From: Phoronis australis
Taxonomy: Eukaryota > Phoronida > Phoronidae
Length of the DNA: 64,000 bases
Reading direction: 5' to 3'
Assembly (NCBI GenBank): GCA_002633005.1
Contig: NMRA01000585.1
Coordinates: 68,030-132,029, forward strand
The position numbers were made by a program, and so were the translations under genes. Below the pieces are notes generated by a model that was not told the DNA's origin, ran no database searches, and saw only the letters and a list, made by a program, of their open reading frames with translations. Within the stretch, counting starts at the first letter, position 1. Every line of letters starts with the position of its first letter. Positions 34,060 to 48,500 of this stretch are shown here, piece after piece.

Positions 34060-35989
34060 TAAAAAGAAGCAGTCATTTACGTCAATCAGGTAAAAACACA
34101 TGTGCCCAGGAACAAAGATTCTTAAATTACAACAGTTTGAACGTCAAGCAACAGTATAAGAACAAATAATTACGATATAAATTTGTTTATAAACACAAGG
34201 TGTTATCATAAAAACAAAATTAAAATGTGACAATAAATTAACACACTGACTTCATATCATAATTCAGATGCCTGGAGTAACTTGGGAGAAGAGAAAGTGA
34301 AGTATTTCTTCACGAGACAAGTGAGTTTTAGCAAACTTCCACAAAGATGTGCATGAAAACAAGATGAGCTCCATCATTAAAGGCACCCAGGTAAAACCAC
34401 TTGAGCAGATCAAATGTTCACCGGCTGACCCTCCCTGCTATATGTCCAAGCCAGTTCCTATGAAGTATTCATGCACAGGAGCAAGACTACCTCACGACTT
34501 GATGTATTTGTATGAACTGAGAACAAGTGATTGAGTTACGAACCGAGGACAAATCAAATTGACCATGGCTAGAAATACCAATTATTTATTGATGCCACCC
34601 ACACGTGGGGCATGTTCACTAATGCTGGTCAAACGCCACACCTTTCGTCAAGAAATCTTAGCCTGGGCAACAGATACAGTGAAATAGCGTGATTTTCTCA
34701 CATAAACTAATGGGATGCCACTGCTCAATTATTTATCGTGGCAGACATTTTATTAGCATGTGCTAGTAAGATCATGAGGTCAATCGCGGAGCCATAACAA
34801 GATCTTGCTTTTCATGAACGTGACCTTGCGTAATCTTGCCAATCTGGCAAGATACCAGCCTTAGAGAATGGAGAAGAGAACACAATCCAATGACTGGCTT
34901 CAGTATCACAGATCACCTACAAGTTGCAGTATTCTAGGCTCAGTTTTTAACCCGATCATGGTGTTTACTGGCTGGCCCTTAATTTTTGCTAAAAAGTGGC
35001 CAATGAATTGTTTCTCCATTCTTTCAAGCCACGAAAACTACAGCAGCAACTGCCTATGATAAAACCTGTCATCGGTTTGTCAGTGTTCCTATAACACCAA
35101 AAAACAAGGTGTGAAGCTAAACATAACTTACTATTAATAACAAAATATGTTGAAGTTCAGCACAAAGTGAACCATGTCGTGACCTTTCATGGTTGCAGTC
35201 TTTATATGTACGTGCCACTTCATCCAACATCGCAAGAGATTTGCTGATTGAAAATTACTACAAAACAGTTCTTTGTTAAAGCATCTATCACACGAAGCTG
35301 TAGAGCCTCTGTGTCACAAAACGTCAGCTCTGAAGTATTTGACGTTTTCCTAGGACCAGGACCAAAGTATTCTGTTAAAAGTTCTGCATTCATTTGGTCT
35401 TACAACAACATAACTAAAGAGTTGAAAAGGAGTAACATTACACTTATTACAGGATAATATGTGAAAAATATGAAGAGAAAGTGCTTTAAGCACGTCTTAT
35501 TGAGTGATTTATATCTTTTAACTTAAAGAAGAGTAGGACGCATAATGCATAATCCAGACATTATACTGTATGAACATGCAATGCTACTGTATTTTTGTAC
35601 TTTCCGGAAAATGAGATCAGAGACACTGCTAAACTGTTACTGTCAGGCTACTGAGGAAATAAAAAATAGCACCAACCAAACAGCTGTAAATATGAATTTT
35701 AATTAAAATGCAACAGATCGCGCTGAAAAACCAACTATAACTGATCCAGCATCAACCAGGCAGATGAAGTATCTCTGGGTTGGAACCATCTCTTTGCAGA
35801 CAAACACTGTAAAACCAAAGAATATAACATGCCCGCTTGGGGACTTTAAGATATCTTAGGACAAACATGGCAATCAGGTCTAAACAAGCAAAACACACAC
35901 ACATATTCCCTTACCAAAACGATGGCCAGAAGAAAATTAAAATTAAACCAAAAATTGATTTTGTATCCTAGTCGATCTATAGCTAATCT
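34060..35989. other. Probable RhoGAP 3' UTR and flank
   Basis: Nothing coding is recognised. The minus-strand RhoGAP transcript must end somewhere here. No poly(A) site can be singled out with confidence. Confidence 0.4.
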
Positions 35990-36571
35990 TCAAACCGTTG
36001 ACTCATGCCTACGGAGTGGAGGTTCCGCAGAATCTGCAGTGTCGGCACCTGCTGGCTGTGTTGGTTGGTCTGCCAGTTTTGTTGTCACCGGCTGTAACTG
36101 TTGAGCCTGGGATGATGTGGCGCCCTCTTCAGGCTTCTTCTGTGACATCGTGTCTGACGCCTGAGGGTTATAACACCTCTCTACCATATAATACTTCACG
36201 TGTACCGCACTTGGTGCCGATGTACCACGTGGTCTACCCCCTACCTTAGCCCGCATTGATGGACTTTTTTCAAAGAAAGCTGGCTCAGATGAGGGCGTGC
36301 AACTCCGATCGGGTTCGTCGAACACGCTGCCAATCTCCGAGCCTACGTCGGAGCCTGCCTCCGACATGGTCTTGTCTAGAGATGTACCACGGCTACTTCG
36401 GTCGAAGCTGTCCGATGGCAGACTGCTGGCATGCCGCGAGCTAGACAGGAACCAATCAGAGCGCTTCCTCATTCGCTGCAGCTGCATAAGTTTGACAGTG
36501 TCAAAGCGCGTCATGCTTTTATATGCCCGTGGTTCAGTTGTGTTCAGTCGGTTTCTCAAGTCATCACGTTT
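35990..36571 (-). CDS. RhoGAP last exon, Ser-rich C-terminal tail
   Basis: Encodes 193 residues beginning KRDDLRNRLN after a GGTTCCAG acceptor, phase 0. It is rich in Ser, Asp and Arg (SSRHASSLPSD, SEAGSDVGSEIGS), suggesting a phosphorylated disordered tail. The frame continues upstream of the acceptor into a hydrophobic 20-residue stretch starting at 36685 that looks like a membrane helix. With the chosen splice site this is intronic; a protein starting at 36685 is the alternative reading. Confidence 0.75.
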   Translation of the reverse strand, partial: KRDDLRNRLNTTEPRAYKSMTRFDTVKLMQLQRMRKRSDWFLSSSRHASSLPSDSFDRSSRGTSLDKTMSEAGSDVGSEIGSVFDEPDRSCTPSSEPAFFEKSPSMRAKVGGRPRGTSAPSAVHVKYYMVERCYNPQASDTMSQKKPEEGATSSQAQQLQPVTTKLADQPTQPAGADTADSAEPPLRRHESTV

Positions 36572-39500
36572 CTGGAACCAACACAACTCGACGTGACTGA
36601 AGCTCAAACAATTACAACAAGCAGCAAAACAAACGCCTAAAACTATGAGCGTGAGCAATACAACAGTTATCGTGTCTAAAACCATTCACAGAAAAACCAT
36701 GTAGACTATCACAACAATAGATACTACAATGGCATCAGTATCCGATAATTGTTTCGAAATTTTTCTGTCAAAACAGTTCAGCTTTCAAAGCTGCAATGAA
36801 CCTGATACTTTTAAAAAATTAACATCTGATTTAGACCGTGTGAACTTTTGCAACAGGGATACGTTGAGTAGACGTGAGAAACAAGCCATAAAAGGATCAA
36901 CTGTACCGGTCTTATCACCATGAAAAATTAGCAGCTCAGATCTTAACTTATTCCTCACTCAAATGATTTCTACGCTTGACAAGAACTAAATTTTGTTATT
37001 GTTCAACACCTGATTTGTGGAGTCTATTTGAACCAGCTGTAACCAACTGTCAGTTTTTTCCCAAACCCCAAAACTTCTTGTGAGAAACGAGTAGGAACCA
37101 GTTTGATTTTAAAACAGTACGTGGCCTAAATCGAAAGCATTTCGACACAGCGTATACAGTGACAATAAAGAGGAAAGCAATATGTTTTGATGTCTCCTTA
37201 AGTAGAAATGCAGATCCTTGGATAACTCGCAGAAACATTTCCGATGTCAGTTACTGGGGAGTACGCACCATCTTTGAAGCAATAAAAAGTTGTCGTAAAC
37301 AGCCCAGCAAAAGGCAGGCATCCTGTATTCACTATCATTGAGCAAGCACGAAAGACCGACATAAACTAAGTGAATACAAAACCGAGATGTCGCAGGCCAT
37401 TTGCTGGGCCGTTATATTTTCCCATCGGAAAACTAAACAATAAGGAAAAATGTGTTTCCCAGATAACCAGGGACCTGTATTTTTACTAAACGTAACATCA
37501 AAAATTGCTGCATTCCCCTTTAACTTACTTAATTTCAACCAGAAATTAGTTCACTTGTTTCCTAGCCGACAACCCAAGAGGCGAAAGCAGAAGCGACTAA
37601 TGTAGGAAGCCAATCACACACACACACACACACATTATAATCAAGTTCAAACTAAGTGATTGCAATCGCATAGTGGACAACTGTCAGTATTCTACATTTT
37701 GAACAACTATAAAGATTTTCTTTAAATCCTTAAAGTCTATGCGGCACGAAGTGTGAGTCGAAATCGCCAACTTCAAAGTGGAATAAATCTAGTTAGAGCC
37801 GGCGGATATTTCCATTTAGGCAATTTATAAACTCCTGCACTACAGTGGAGTTATGTTTAATTGGATACGCTATATCACGGTGTTAAAAAAACAAAAAAAA
37901 ACAACGGGTTCCACTCAAAATATGAACTATGACAGTAGTGGCCCTGAACCATGCAACACTGAAGGAAGCAAATTAAAATGTTGAAAAATTATACAAAATG
38001 CCCCGAAAAAATGTAGCACCGAAATCTCCATAGCAACCCATTAGGTTATATGAGAATGCTAGAACAAACAATGTTAAGAGCCAAAGTCGCCAAGCTACCT
38101 TATTGGCATTCACCTCTGGGGCCGATATTGACGACGTCTTCTTCAGACTCCTGGCATTCACGGGGTCCGAGTGGGCTACATGGCTTCCAACGTTCACGGT
38201 GACCTCTGCGCGGTCACCACAGCCATCAGACGGGCCGAAAAACTGTCCAGGTGTCACCTCTATACAGACGAAAGTACATAGTGAAGATAACACAATGGAC
38301 AGTTATAAATCGTGTCTAACATCAAAACGCCTGATCACTACAATTATATTATATATTATAACTTTTGAGATGCATGATGGGACAATTGTCACTTTCTTGA
38401 CTTGCCTACACACTGTGGGAGAAGCCTTGCTGAATATATTTCAGTGAAACTAACATACGTCTACACCATGGCCACTGATTGCAGTGATGACAACAGATAT
38501 TCCATTGCAGGTGAGCACAACAAACATTCAATGTAAGCAGGATGTGAAATTGGTGTAAAGTACCAGGATTGTTCTGCCTGAGACTTGGAACTTATCAATG
38601 AAGCATTGTTTTTCGGGAGGGAATTGAAAGAATACGATGGTCAACACAGAAAAGAAATGGCAAGTGCTCTTTTGGAAAAACCAATTTTGTTAAAACGGTG
38701 AGACTTAAGGTTTAAACGATTCATGACTAATTAACACAGGGCATCTTAACATTATTTCTTGGCTGACAATGTAGCTAGAATACCCAACATGCTCTAGTCA
38801 CGTGCAGTTAGTCATTAACTCTCCAACTAGGAAGGTTGTAAAAGGGATCAAATTATTGAACTTTCTACAAGATTCCACGCATATCTTACCTCTGATGCTT
38901 ACTCACTAGTTCCCTCTCATAATCGCCCTTACCCTCATAAACATACCCTCAACAACACACATAGTTCCCCCATTGGCTTCACAAAGGACTTCCGGAAATT
39001 CATGGAAGTCCACCAATGGTCATCAAGTAATTAGCGTCACAGCCATCAAGAACTAACTACAGTTGTTTACTTTGAATTTAACTAGGGTAAGATCTTACCG
39101 ATTTCATACACAAATACCAGGCAAAATTGTACTTCATCTTTTTAATATCATTTCGAATGACCACATGTTTTAAAAAATTGTCTGATGGAAAGTGTGTTTC
39201 AGAACTTGAAGACAACAAAGCAGCATGTTTCGTGTTACATACTTTCATTGAAAATATCAGAAATTAAATTCCACTGTTCCACCACATTGTGTCTTTGGTA
39301 GATTTTACAGCAATGCATCACCTTTGTTACCAAGGACAGAATCCCTTAAATAACTCTTTAAATATTAACAGAGGACACATAAAACTATATTTTTTAAAAC
39401 CTTTGTTCATCACAGTATCTTGAGTGCACAAAAGCAGTGCCCAGATGTTCATAATCAGAATGAATGTTTTTTCTCTCAAAAGAATCGTGATTTTTCAAGA

Positions 39501-42500
39501 TAACCTTATTTTCCACAAACATGATTTCGTTTGCATGAAACTTGCAAATTATGTTTCTTTTAGCTACAAGTGTGTCTAGGAATTTTTCTTTTAAGACCTT
39601 CCAGCCCGAGGGATCGGCTGTCAAAAATCAAGATTTTTCAAGGAATGTTGAAGTTTCCGTAATTGACACCGGAGTTTTTGGCAACCTCAGTGCTAAANCA
39701 TTCTACTCAGTAAAAATCAAAAAAGTATCAAAATCGGGGCAAGCACTGTAAAGTTATTGCAAGTTTTGTGGTAAAATTTGAATCACTTTGTTTGGATCGC
39801 GTCGGCCATATTGGAGGACAGCGGGATAAGTTACGAGTTCAAAAATTTGTGTAAATTGTTTTCGCCAACAAATTACAGTGAAATTTAGTTAGACATATCT
39901 TTACTACTATTCTGCACGATTTAGCAGTGTTCACCAAATTTCAGCCTCGCAGTTGTTACTCATTATAAGTGATAAATATGCTCACAATTCCTGTTGGACT
40001 TCGTCTCATTTCTGGCGGCACCGACAATGGCGACTTTTGCTGAACTGAAAGGCATGTTCAATCGGCTACTTTGTAATTTGTGAAGATTTAACGTTGATAC
40101 ATTTTGACAAACGTTGCTACAAAAAAGAAACTTTGTTCAATTTTCGTGTTTTTTGTGTTTGTGGCCAGCGACCAGTTAGGCCTAAGGGTAGCCTTTGCGC
40201 AAAGCTGTATAGGCCTACTAACAAGCTGTATTTTGACTATAGTCTTCACTTCTTAGTTGGCAATTTTGACATGAAGATGCTGATATTTACGCGTTCCTTG
40301 ACGAGAATTGCATCAAGTCAAGTTTTGCCTAATTCAGCTTTTCATTCGTTTTTATACTGTGTATGGTCGCTGGCAAAATATGATACCTCGGTTTTTGGCC
40401 ATAACACTAGTTATAGGAATCTGATTATGAGTGCGCAAGAGAAAACGGAACATATTTGCGACGTTTTGTTCACTCAAACTTAATGAGCCTAAATGTCAGA
40501 AAATATTTGTTTTCTCTTTCTCGCGTATAATGATTTTCAAGGGTTTCCGTTATTCAGTTTCGTCAAGGTCGTCGCTTTCTCGCAAAGCTACCGATTGGAT
40601 GATCAACTACGCACTTATTTGCTCTCCGTTTTAACGTTGATCATCGTCAATACACCTCTAAAAATCGCGCATTGTCTTTGTGCAAACTACATTGAGATTT
40701 AAGTCTCCCGAAAAAAGTTGACGATCGGATAGTGTTTAAAAGTCTAATTCTATATTTCTCCAGTTAGTGCACCAATGAAGTAAACAAAAGTAGCTCTGCT
40801 TGTCGCGTCAGCTGTTGGTATCATTATCTCGATTTATGACCCACAACGCATGACTGGACAAAGCCTTTTCAAATTAGTGTAGATAAGCCGGTGGAGCGTG
40901 AGACCCCTGAGGTCCCAATCGAGTCCTAACGACAACTCCGCGTTATGTGGTAGCTGTTGACTGAGGCTAACTAAGGGCTGCCGCGGCAGTGTGACACAGG
41001 ACTAACCAGCCCGTAATTTCATGTCATGCAAATGTCTGAAACTACCCTTGAATATATGCAGCATTTATCATTTGACCATTTTACTTCGACAAAACAGCTT
41101 GCAACCGCATGCATTTACCGTTCGCCAGTGTCTGGCCTCGATCCGCACCGGGTCCGATAGGCTGCGGTCCCGAGTCTGGCAAAAATAATTTCTGTCAAAA
41201 TTTATTCGCCACATTTCTTCAGCAAATTCCATAAAATTGTCCGTAGTTTGATTTTATCAAAATTAAGGCGTGCTGTCGATTTTTTATCCCCGTTTGCTGG
41301 CTGGTAACAGTACAGGCACTGCTCCAGTCGCACTGACGACGTTTTCTCGGCCTGGGTTCCTGAATGAATTGTACTTCCGGGTTCCCGGCAAGTTCAAAAT
41401 GGCGGTGTTTCTTCGGGTGCGAATCGAGAGTGGCGCTTTCATTTAAACTGTTTTCGAGTACGGATCTTGTATTAGTCATGGGGTAGGTACTTCTTGGATC
41501 CTTATAACATCTTCTAACCATGTAATAAGGGTTAACAACGCGTGAGAGAAGGACTTTAAGTAGAAATGCAGATCCTTGGATAGCTCGCAGAAACATTTCC
41601 GATGTCAGTTACTGGGGAGTACGCACCATCCTTGAAGCAATAAAAAGTTCGTCGTAAACAGCCCAGCTAAAGGCAGGCATCCCGTATTCACTATCATTGA
41701 GCAAACACGAAAGACCGACATAGACTAAGTGAATACAAAACCGAGATGTCGCAGGCCATTTGCTGGGCCGTTATATTTTCCCATCGGAAAACTAAACAAT
41801 ACGGAAAAATGTGTTTCCCACATAACCAGGGATCCGTATTTTTACCAAACGCAACATCAAAAACTGCTGCATTCCCCTTTAACTTACTTAATTTCAACCA
41901 GAAATTAGTTCACTTGTTTCCTAGCCGACAACCCAAGAGGCGAAAGCAGAAGCGACTAACGTAGGAAGCCAATCACACACGCACACACACATTATAATCA
42001 AGTTCAAACTAACTGAATGCAATTGCATAGTGGGCGACTGTCAGTATTCTACATTTTGAACGACTATAAAGATTTTCTTTAAATCCTTAAAGTCTATACG
42101 GCACTAAGTGTAAGTCGAAATCGCCAACTTCAAAGTGGAATAAATCTAGTTAGAGGAGGCGAATATTTCCATTTAGGCAATTTATAAACTCCTGCACTAC
42201 AGTGGAGTCATGTTTAATTAGATACGCTATATCACCGTGTTAAAAAAACAAAAGAACAAAGGGTTCCACTCAAAATATGAACCACGACAGTAGTGACCCT
42301 GAACCATGCAACAACACTGAAGGAAGCAAATTAAAATGTTGAAAAATGATACAAAATGCCCTGAAAAAATGTAGCACCGAAATCTCCATAGCAACCCGTT
42401 AGGTTATATGAGAATGTTAGAACAAACAATGTTAAGAGCCAAAGTCGCCAAGCTACCTTATTGGCATTCACCTCTGGGGCCGATATTGACGACGTCTTCT

Positions 42501-45500
42501 TCAGACTCCTGGCATTCACGGGGTCCGAGTGGGCTACGCGGCTTCCAACGTTCACGGTGACCTCTGCGTGGTCACCACTGCCAACAGACGGGCCGAAAAA
42601 CTGTCCAGGTGTCACCTCTATACAGACGAAAGTACATAGTGGAGATAACACAATGGACAGTTATTAAATCGTGTCTATTATCAAAACGCCTGATCACTAC
42701 AATTATATTATAACTTTTGAGATGCATGATGGGACAATTGTCACTTTCTTGACCTACACACTGTGGGAGAAGCCTTGCTGAATATATTTCAGTGAAACTA
42801 ACATACGTCTACACCATGGCCACTGATTGCAGTGATGACAACAGATATTCCATTGCAGGTGAGCACAACAAACATTCAATGTAAGCAGGATGTGAATTTG
42901 GTGTAAAGTACCAGGATTGTTCTGCCTGAGACTTGGAACTTATCAATGAAGCATTGTTTTTCGGGAGGGAATTGAAAGAATACGATGGTCAACAAGGAAA
43001 AGAAATGGCAAGTGCTCTTTTGGAAAAACCAATTTGTTAAAACGGTGAGACCTAAGGTTTAAACGATTCATGACTAATTAACACAGGTGGGCATCTTAAC
43101 ATTATTTCTTGGCTGACAATGTAGCTAGAATACCCAACATGCTCTAGTCACGTGCAGTTAGTCATTAACTCTCCAACTAGGAAGGTTGTAAAAGGGGTCA
43201 AATTATTGAACTTTCTAGAAGATTCCACGCATATCTTACCTCTGATGCTTACTCACTAGTTCCCTCTCATAATCGCCCTTACCCTCATAAACATACCCTC
43301 AGCAACGCACATAGTTCCCCCATTGGCTTCACAAAGGACTTCCGGAAATTCATGGAAGTCCACCAATGGTCATCAAGTAATTAGTGTCACAGTCATCAAG
43401 AACTAACTACAGTTGTTTACTTTGAATCTAACTAGGGTAAGATCTTACCCATTTCATACACAAATACCAGGCAGAATTGTACTTCATTTTTTAATATCAT
43501 TTCGAATGACCACATGTTTAAAAAATTGTCTGATGGAAAGTGTGTTTCAGAACTTGAAGACAACAAAGCAACATGTTTCGTGTTACATACTTTCATTGAA
43601 AATATCAGAAATTAAATTCCACTGTTCCACCACATTGTGTCTTTGGTAGATTTTACAGCAATACATCACCTTTGTTACCAAGGACAGAATCCCTTAAATA
43701 ACTCTTTAAATATTAACAGAAGAAACATAATACTATATTTTTTAAAATCTTCATCGCAGTATCTTATGTGCACAAAAGCAGTGCCCAGATGTTCATAATC
43801 AGAATGAATGTTTTTTTCTCTCAAAAGAATCGTTATTTTTCAAGATAACCTTATTTTCCACGAACATGATTTCGTTTGCATGAAACTTGCAAATTATGTT
43901 TCTTTTAGCTACAAGTGTGTCTAGGAATTTTTCTTTTAAGACCTTCCAGCCCGAGGGATCGGCTGTCAAAAATCAAGATTTTTCAAGGAATGTTGAAGTC
44001 TCCGTAATTGACACCGGAGTTTTTGGCAACCTCAGTGCTAAATATCGATTTTCAGAAAAAAAAAGTCGTGTGATTACGAACATCTGGACATTAGTTTTGT
44101 GCTGTCATTAACGATTTTGAAAATACAACTCTTATGGGTCTACGATTTACACTTCTTAGTTATTTAAAAACTTTGACCCATACCGTACTAACATTTTTGA
44201 AACTGCAAAAGTATTGATTGTCACAGCCTTTTTTGTTTTGAGCCATAACAAATAGAACTAATCTGTACAAGAATGATTTCACTGCTGCTACACCGAGCAA
44301 GTTTCATCATGAGAGATTAAACGTGAGAGAGATACAATATGTACTGCCGCAGATGAGGCAAAAATGCGGATTTTCTAGATTAAGACAACCATGTGCAAGA
44401 ATTCAAAAAGATTCACGAACGGTTTCACATACTAACCCTTTCACTGACAAATTTTTTTCAAACTGCGTTTCCAACAGCGAACTACATTTTGAGGAAAATA
44501 GGATGCAATGTCCACATAGGCATCAACAGTAACTGAAGAAGTGGAGATGGGTTTTGGATAAAATACATCCCCAGTCTGATATCTTAAACTCAGATCCTGA
44601 ATCAGAGAGGATTTGTATTTGAGACAAAACACTGACAGCCGGCATTCCAGAGCCCACTGCATCAACCACAATTAGATAAGAATTTCTTCAAATTAGGGAA
44701 TCAAATAGAAAAAAAACAAGATTTCATTTGGGATGTAGTTAAAGCTGTCATCCTGAGGTCTCATGATGTAGTTAACCTATAGCGAAATTTCACGAATCAA
44801 ATTTTAGAATTTACTAGGTCAACTCACCAACTGGCGTATTTGGCAGTGGATGAGCAAGTCATCAAAAGACTCATTAAGAAGTGAAAGAGTTAATAAGCAG
44901 GAATCAGCGGCAAAGTATGAACTCGGTCAAGAAGTCTTACCGTTCTTCGTCAGATCGAATCCTTGCTTTTTAGCCTCGTTCTGGAGAATGATAGTGAAGG
45001 CTCGCAGAGCTTGTTCGCCTGTACGTGCAACAGGAAAAACATGGCGACATGCAGATTACAGCGAGTTGGAACATGCAAGCGACATACACCTGGGCACTCA
45101 GTCTACTGAACACGTGTTATGACCACAGTGATGTGGCCAGCTTTAGTTCAGCGAGGCCCAATGGCAGGAGACCGTCCAAGTGTAAAACAAATAATCAGCA
45201 CAGTGTCAAGATTTTTTTGAAATTTCGACAACCTGACTGCCTTACAACGTGTCTGGCAGAAACAGCTAGAAACAAGGCAAATGTTTCGATGCGAATTGAA
45301 GTTGAGACTCAGAACACTTAACTGCAAAGAACAACAGCATATTCATGCAATGATGACACCGAGACATGTAAGGATTGTGTACTTCTTAATTAACACTCGG
45401 CCATTGCCCCTCCCCCCAAATACTAAGTAGGAGTTGGGCAAAGGGCATGCTATGCCATTATAGCATTAACTGCTAGATTTGGACTTGCTTACAGGGGAGT

Positions 45501-48500
45501 GTTACGGGATGAAGCTTAGTGATACTACGGTCAATGTTCAGGAGAAGCGAGTGGCTACAGACAAGTTAAGAGTTAAACTTGTGGAATTCAATCTATGGGT
45601 GATGCAAAAAAACGTCCGCACCAATTACATTAAGGGATAGTCCAAACTTATCAACATTTAGAAAAGCACGCGTAACATGTCATCAACAGTCCTCCTCCTT
45701 TCACTATCAAATAATCTTCCTCTCCTGATGCACGGCATCTACAACCACTACACCTATCATTAACCCCCTCCCCCAAGTGTTCACTATGTATGCTTTTGAA
45801 AATGTTGATAATTAGAAGATCCGCAATACAAATTAACCCTTAAGATTTTAATGCGAATAGTTTTGACATGCACAGAACACTGCATGCGGTTATAGGAGAT
45901 TATTTTTGTCACAAGAACTATTAAGGCTTCTGGTGTTTTATATGACGACTAACAATTCTGATTGTGAACAAGGTTCAACACAGTGCTCCTAAGAACCATC
46001 TTACAACTCTCTTTGCAATGACGCGAACTCTTCAATTATTTCACACAAAAACAAAAGCAAAATTAAAGTGATTTTTTCATGACTGGTTTCTTTACTATGA
46101 ATAGTTAAAAAATTCATGCCAGGTGCACAGAATAAACTACGTTGATAATGAAATAGAGTTCTCATAATTCTCAGTTTGGCTGAGAAACTTACGCGAATAA
46201 AAATGCAAGTGCTAGCCATATTGTGTGCTAAATACGTGAAGAGTTACCGTGGCAACACAAAGAGAGCGAGGCTATTAAGGCCAGTGTGAAGACTTACGGG
46301 GTACCAGATTGGTCGGGGGGAAGTGGTACTCATACTTGAACCTCTCCGTCACCTGTATGCGCGTGTTGGACACGTCCACAAAATACTGAATGTTGTGCTG
46401 ACCAAACATGTTGGCCACCCCGTAGTTCTCAATGAGGAACTCCACCAGTTTAGCCGCATTCTCCACCTGCAACATCATAAAGGTGATGCATGATCTACAG
46501 TACAAGACAAAAGTAACAAAAATTACAGTTTTCCTGCCATGAGGGCTAATTCTGTGAACAGCAAAGACTACTGGTAATAACTAATCTAATTACAAAATAG
46601 ACAATGGTTATGATGTCTACAGAAAAAGTTCAGGGTTTTGTGATGAGGTCGCAACGTAACAGTTACACAAAAATGGAGATCTTGCAAGGGGTGAAACTGT
46701 ACCGTATACAGCTTCACAAAAGTATTCATGTTTTTTAATATACTAAAATCAGCATTTCTTAAAGGACTACAAATCAGTGGCATGTGAAGGCTTACCTTCA
46801 GATGGGGCAAAGAAAATAAGTACGTATTAATCACGTCACCTGAAATCTATGGTCCAAAGTTTTACCTCCAAACTCAATCTCCTACCACTTTGTAATGGTT
46901 TGTCTAACTGCGCTCTTGGAAGTTTGTGAGATGATCCCAGAATTAAAGCTACAATTTCCAAGTTTGAGTCAATATTTGGAGTTTGAACTATAGTTTGTAC
47001 CTTGAGTCTATAACACATTAAGAGTAACGATGGATAAGATACAAATGTACTATTGCTCCACAGGCAGTTGAGAACATTATAACATTGACCAGGTCCATAG
47101 GCCATTAATAATTTTTAAAACCCAATGAAATCACTGGCCTAATTGGTGTTATAATGTTTAATTCTGACATACAAATTTTACTTGACTGAACCCTAAACAT
47201 CAAAATGACGTCATACTAAACAATACACGGTTATAGTACAACCGTATCAAGAAAAATGTGATAGCACAACAAAAACCATTACCGTATTCGCCATAATAAC
47301 CGCCCATGCCCCAATAAGCGCCCCCCCACGCGTTTTCAGACTTTGCTGAAATAAGCGCCCAGTCCATGAACGTGTACATGCGAACAATGACGTACCTACT
47401 GTCCTAAAACTCGGCTACAGTAACGTCTTCGACTTATCAAAAAAAAATTTTGCACGGGTCTTCTAGACCACCAGCGGCACTGCTAGTTTGTATTTAACCG
47501 TGACTTTACACTTCAAGGTAACGCAGCGCTTCAAAAAGAACGCAACAGCGTTGCTACTTGCGTGACGAACGTGTCCCACTATGGTCTGACCTTTCAGTAG
47601 ACACATCGACTGTCTCATGAATAAAAATAACTCGGTGTTAAACGCACGTGGCCAGGAAGCGTGCGCTACATACATGAACCTATCATCAAAGACATTAGTC
47701 GTGAACTATCCATTCATGAAACGGGTAGCATAGCATCGATAAGAAATGAATATTGGCACTAATTTCCGACAATTTCTAATACTATAAAACATGTTTGCGT
47801 TATTTTTGAGATGCATTGTTTGATAATTGGTGTTTTTAAGCCGAATATCCGATAAAATGACAACTGACAGTGAATGCTTACACACCCTTACAGTGAAAAA
47901 ATAACCGTCAGATAGTTACGTACGCATCCGGCTACACGGCGACTAATAAGGGCCTTACCGAGACAAATGTCGAAAGTTTTTAGTACGAGACCGGCAAGTG
48001 CTGAATGAAACACGCTCTGGTTTAGGCCTACTGCTTGTGCAAATTTCGTTAGACACATCTAGCTAGTTAGATTGCGTGGCTCTGGCCAAAAGATGGTCTC
48101 TGCTTTGGCAAATGAACTCTGGTGACACGCACGCACTCGCTTACTCGCAGACGAACTGCAAAACAAACGTCACGTGACAACAACATGTGTGTTTGTTCAG
48201 ACATTTTTCTCGCAGTGTTGCCGATCATACATGTAGATGGCACGATGTTGCACAGATTTGTACTTAAACCTGCCGTTAATCCAGACTCCACGGGAACTTA
48301 AAAAATCTTAGAGACGCTACTTATAAAACTTAATGAGGATTTCAGGTAATTTGCTTGAGTTGAAACCATTTTTATTCAAGCATTGAAGTCGCCATATCGA
48401 AGACGGCGATTTCGAGGCAGTCAGTCGGCGAGTTTTCGCCCTGGGATTTCAGCACAATTTTCTGTAAAATGATCGTAATTGATCGTAATTTAACAGCAAA

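Larger units (their letters stand above)
37197..39696. repeat. 2.5-kb direct duplication, left copy
   Basis: Matches 41555-44042 at about 95% or better, with small indels (for example GGGCATC against GGTGGGCATC near 38740/43087). It includes RhoGAP exon 8. The match begins at TTAAGTAGAAATGCAG and ends exactly at the single N (39697). Confidence 0.92.

Noticed and set aside
40094-40483. A 129-codon plus-strand frame in the unique segment between duplicates
   Set aside because: No recognisable domain or splice structure; kept only as part of the description of that segment.
40880-40935. tRNA-like or SINE-like sequence (GAGACCCCTGAGGTCCCAATCGAGTCC)
   Set aside because: Only a vague B-box resemblance; no A-box at the right spacing and no cloverleaf arms that pair.
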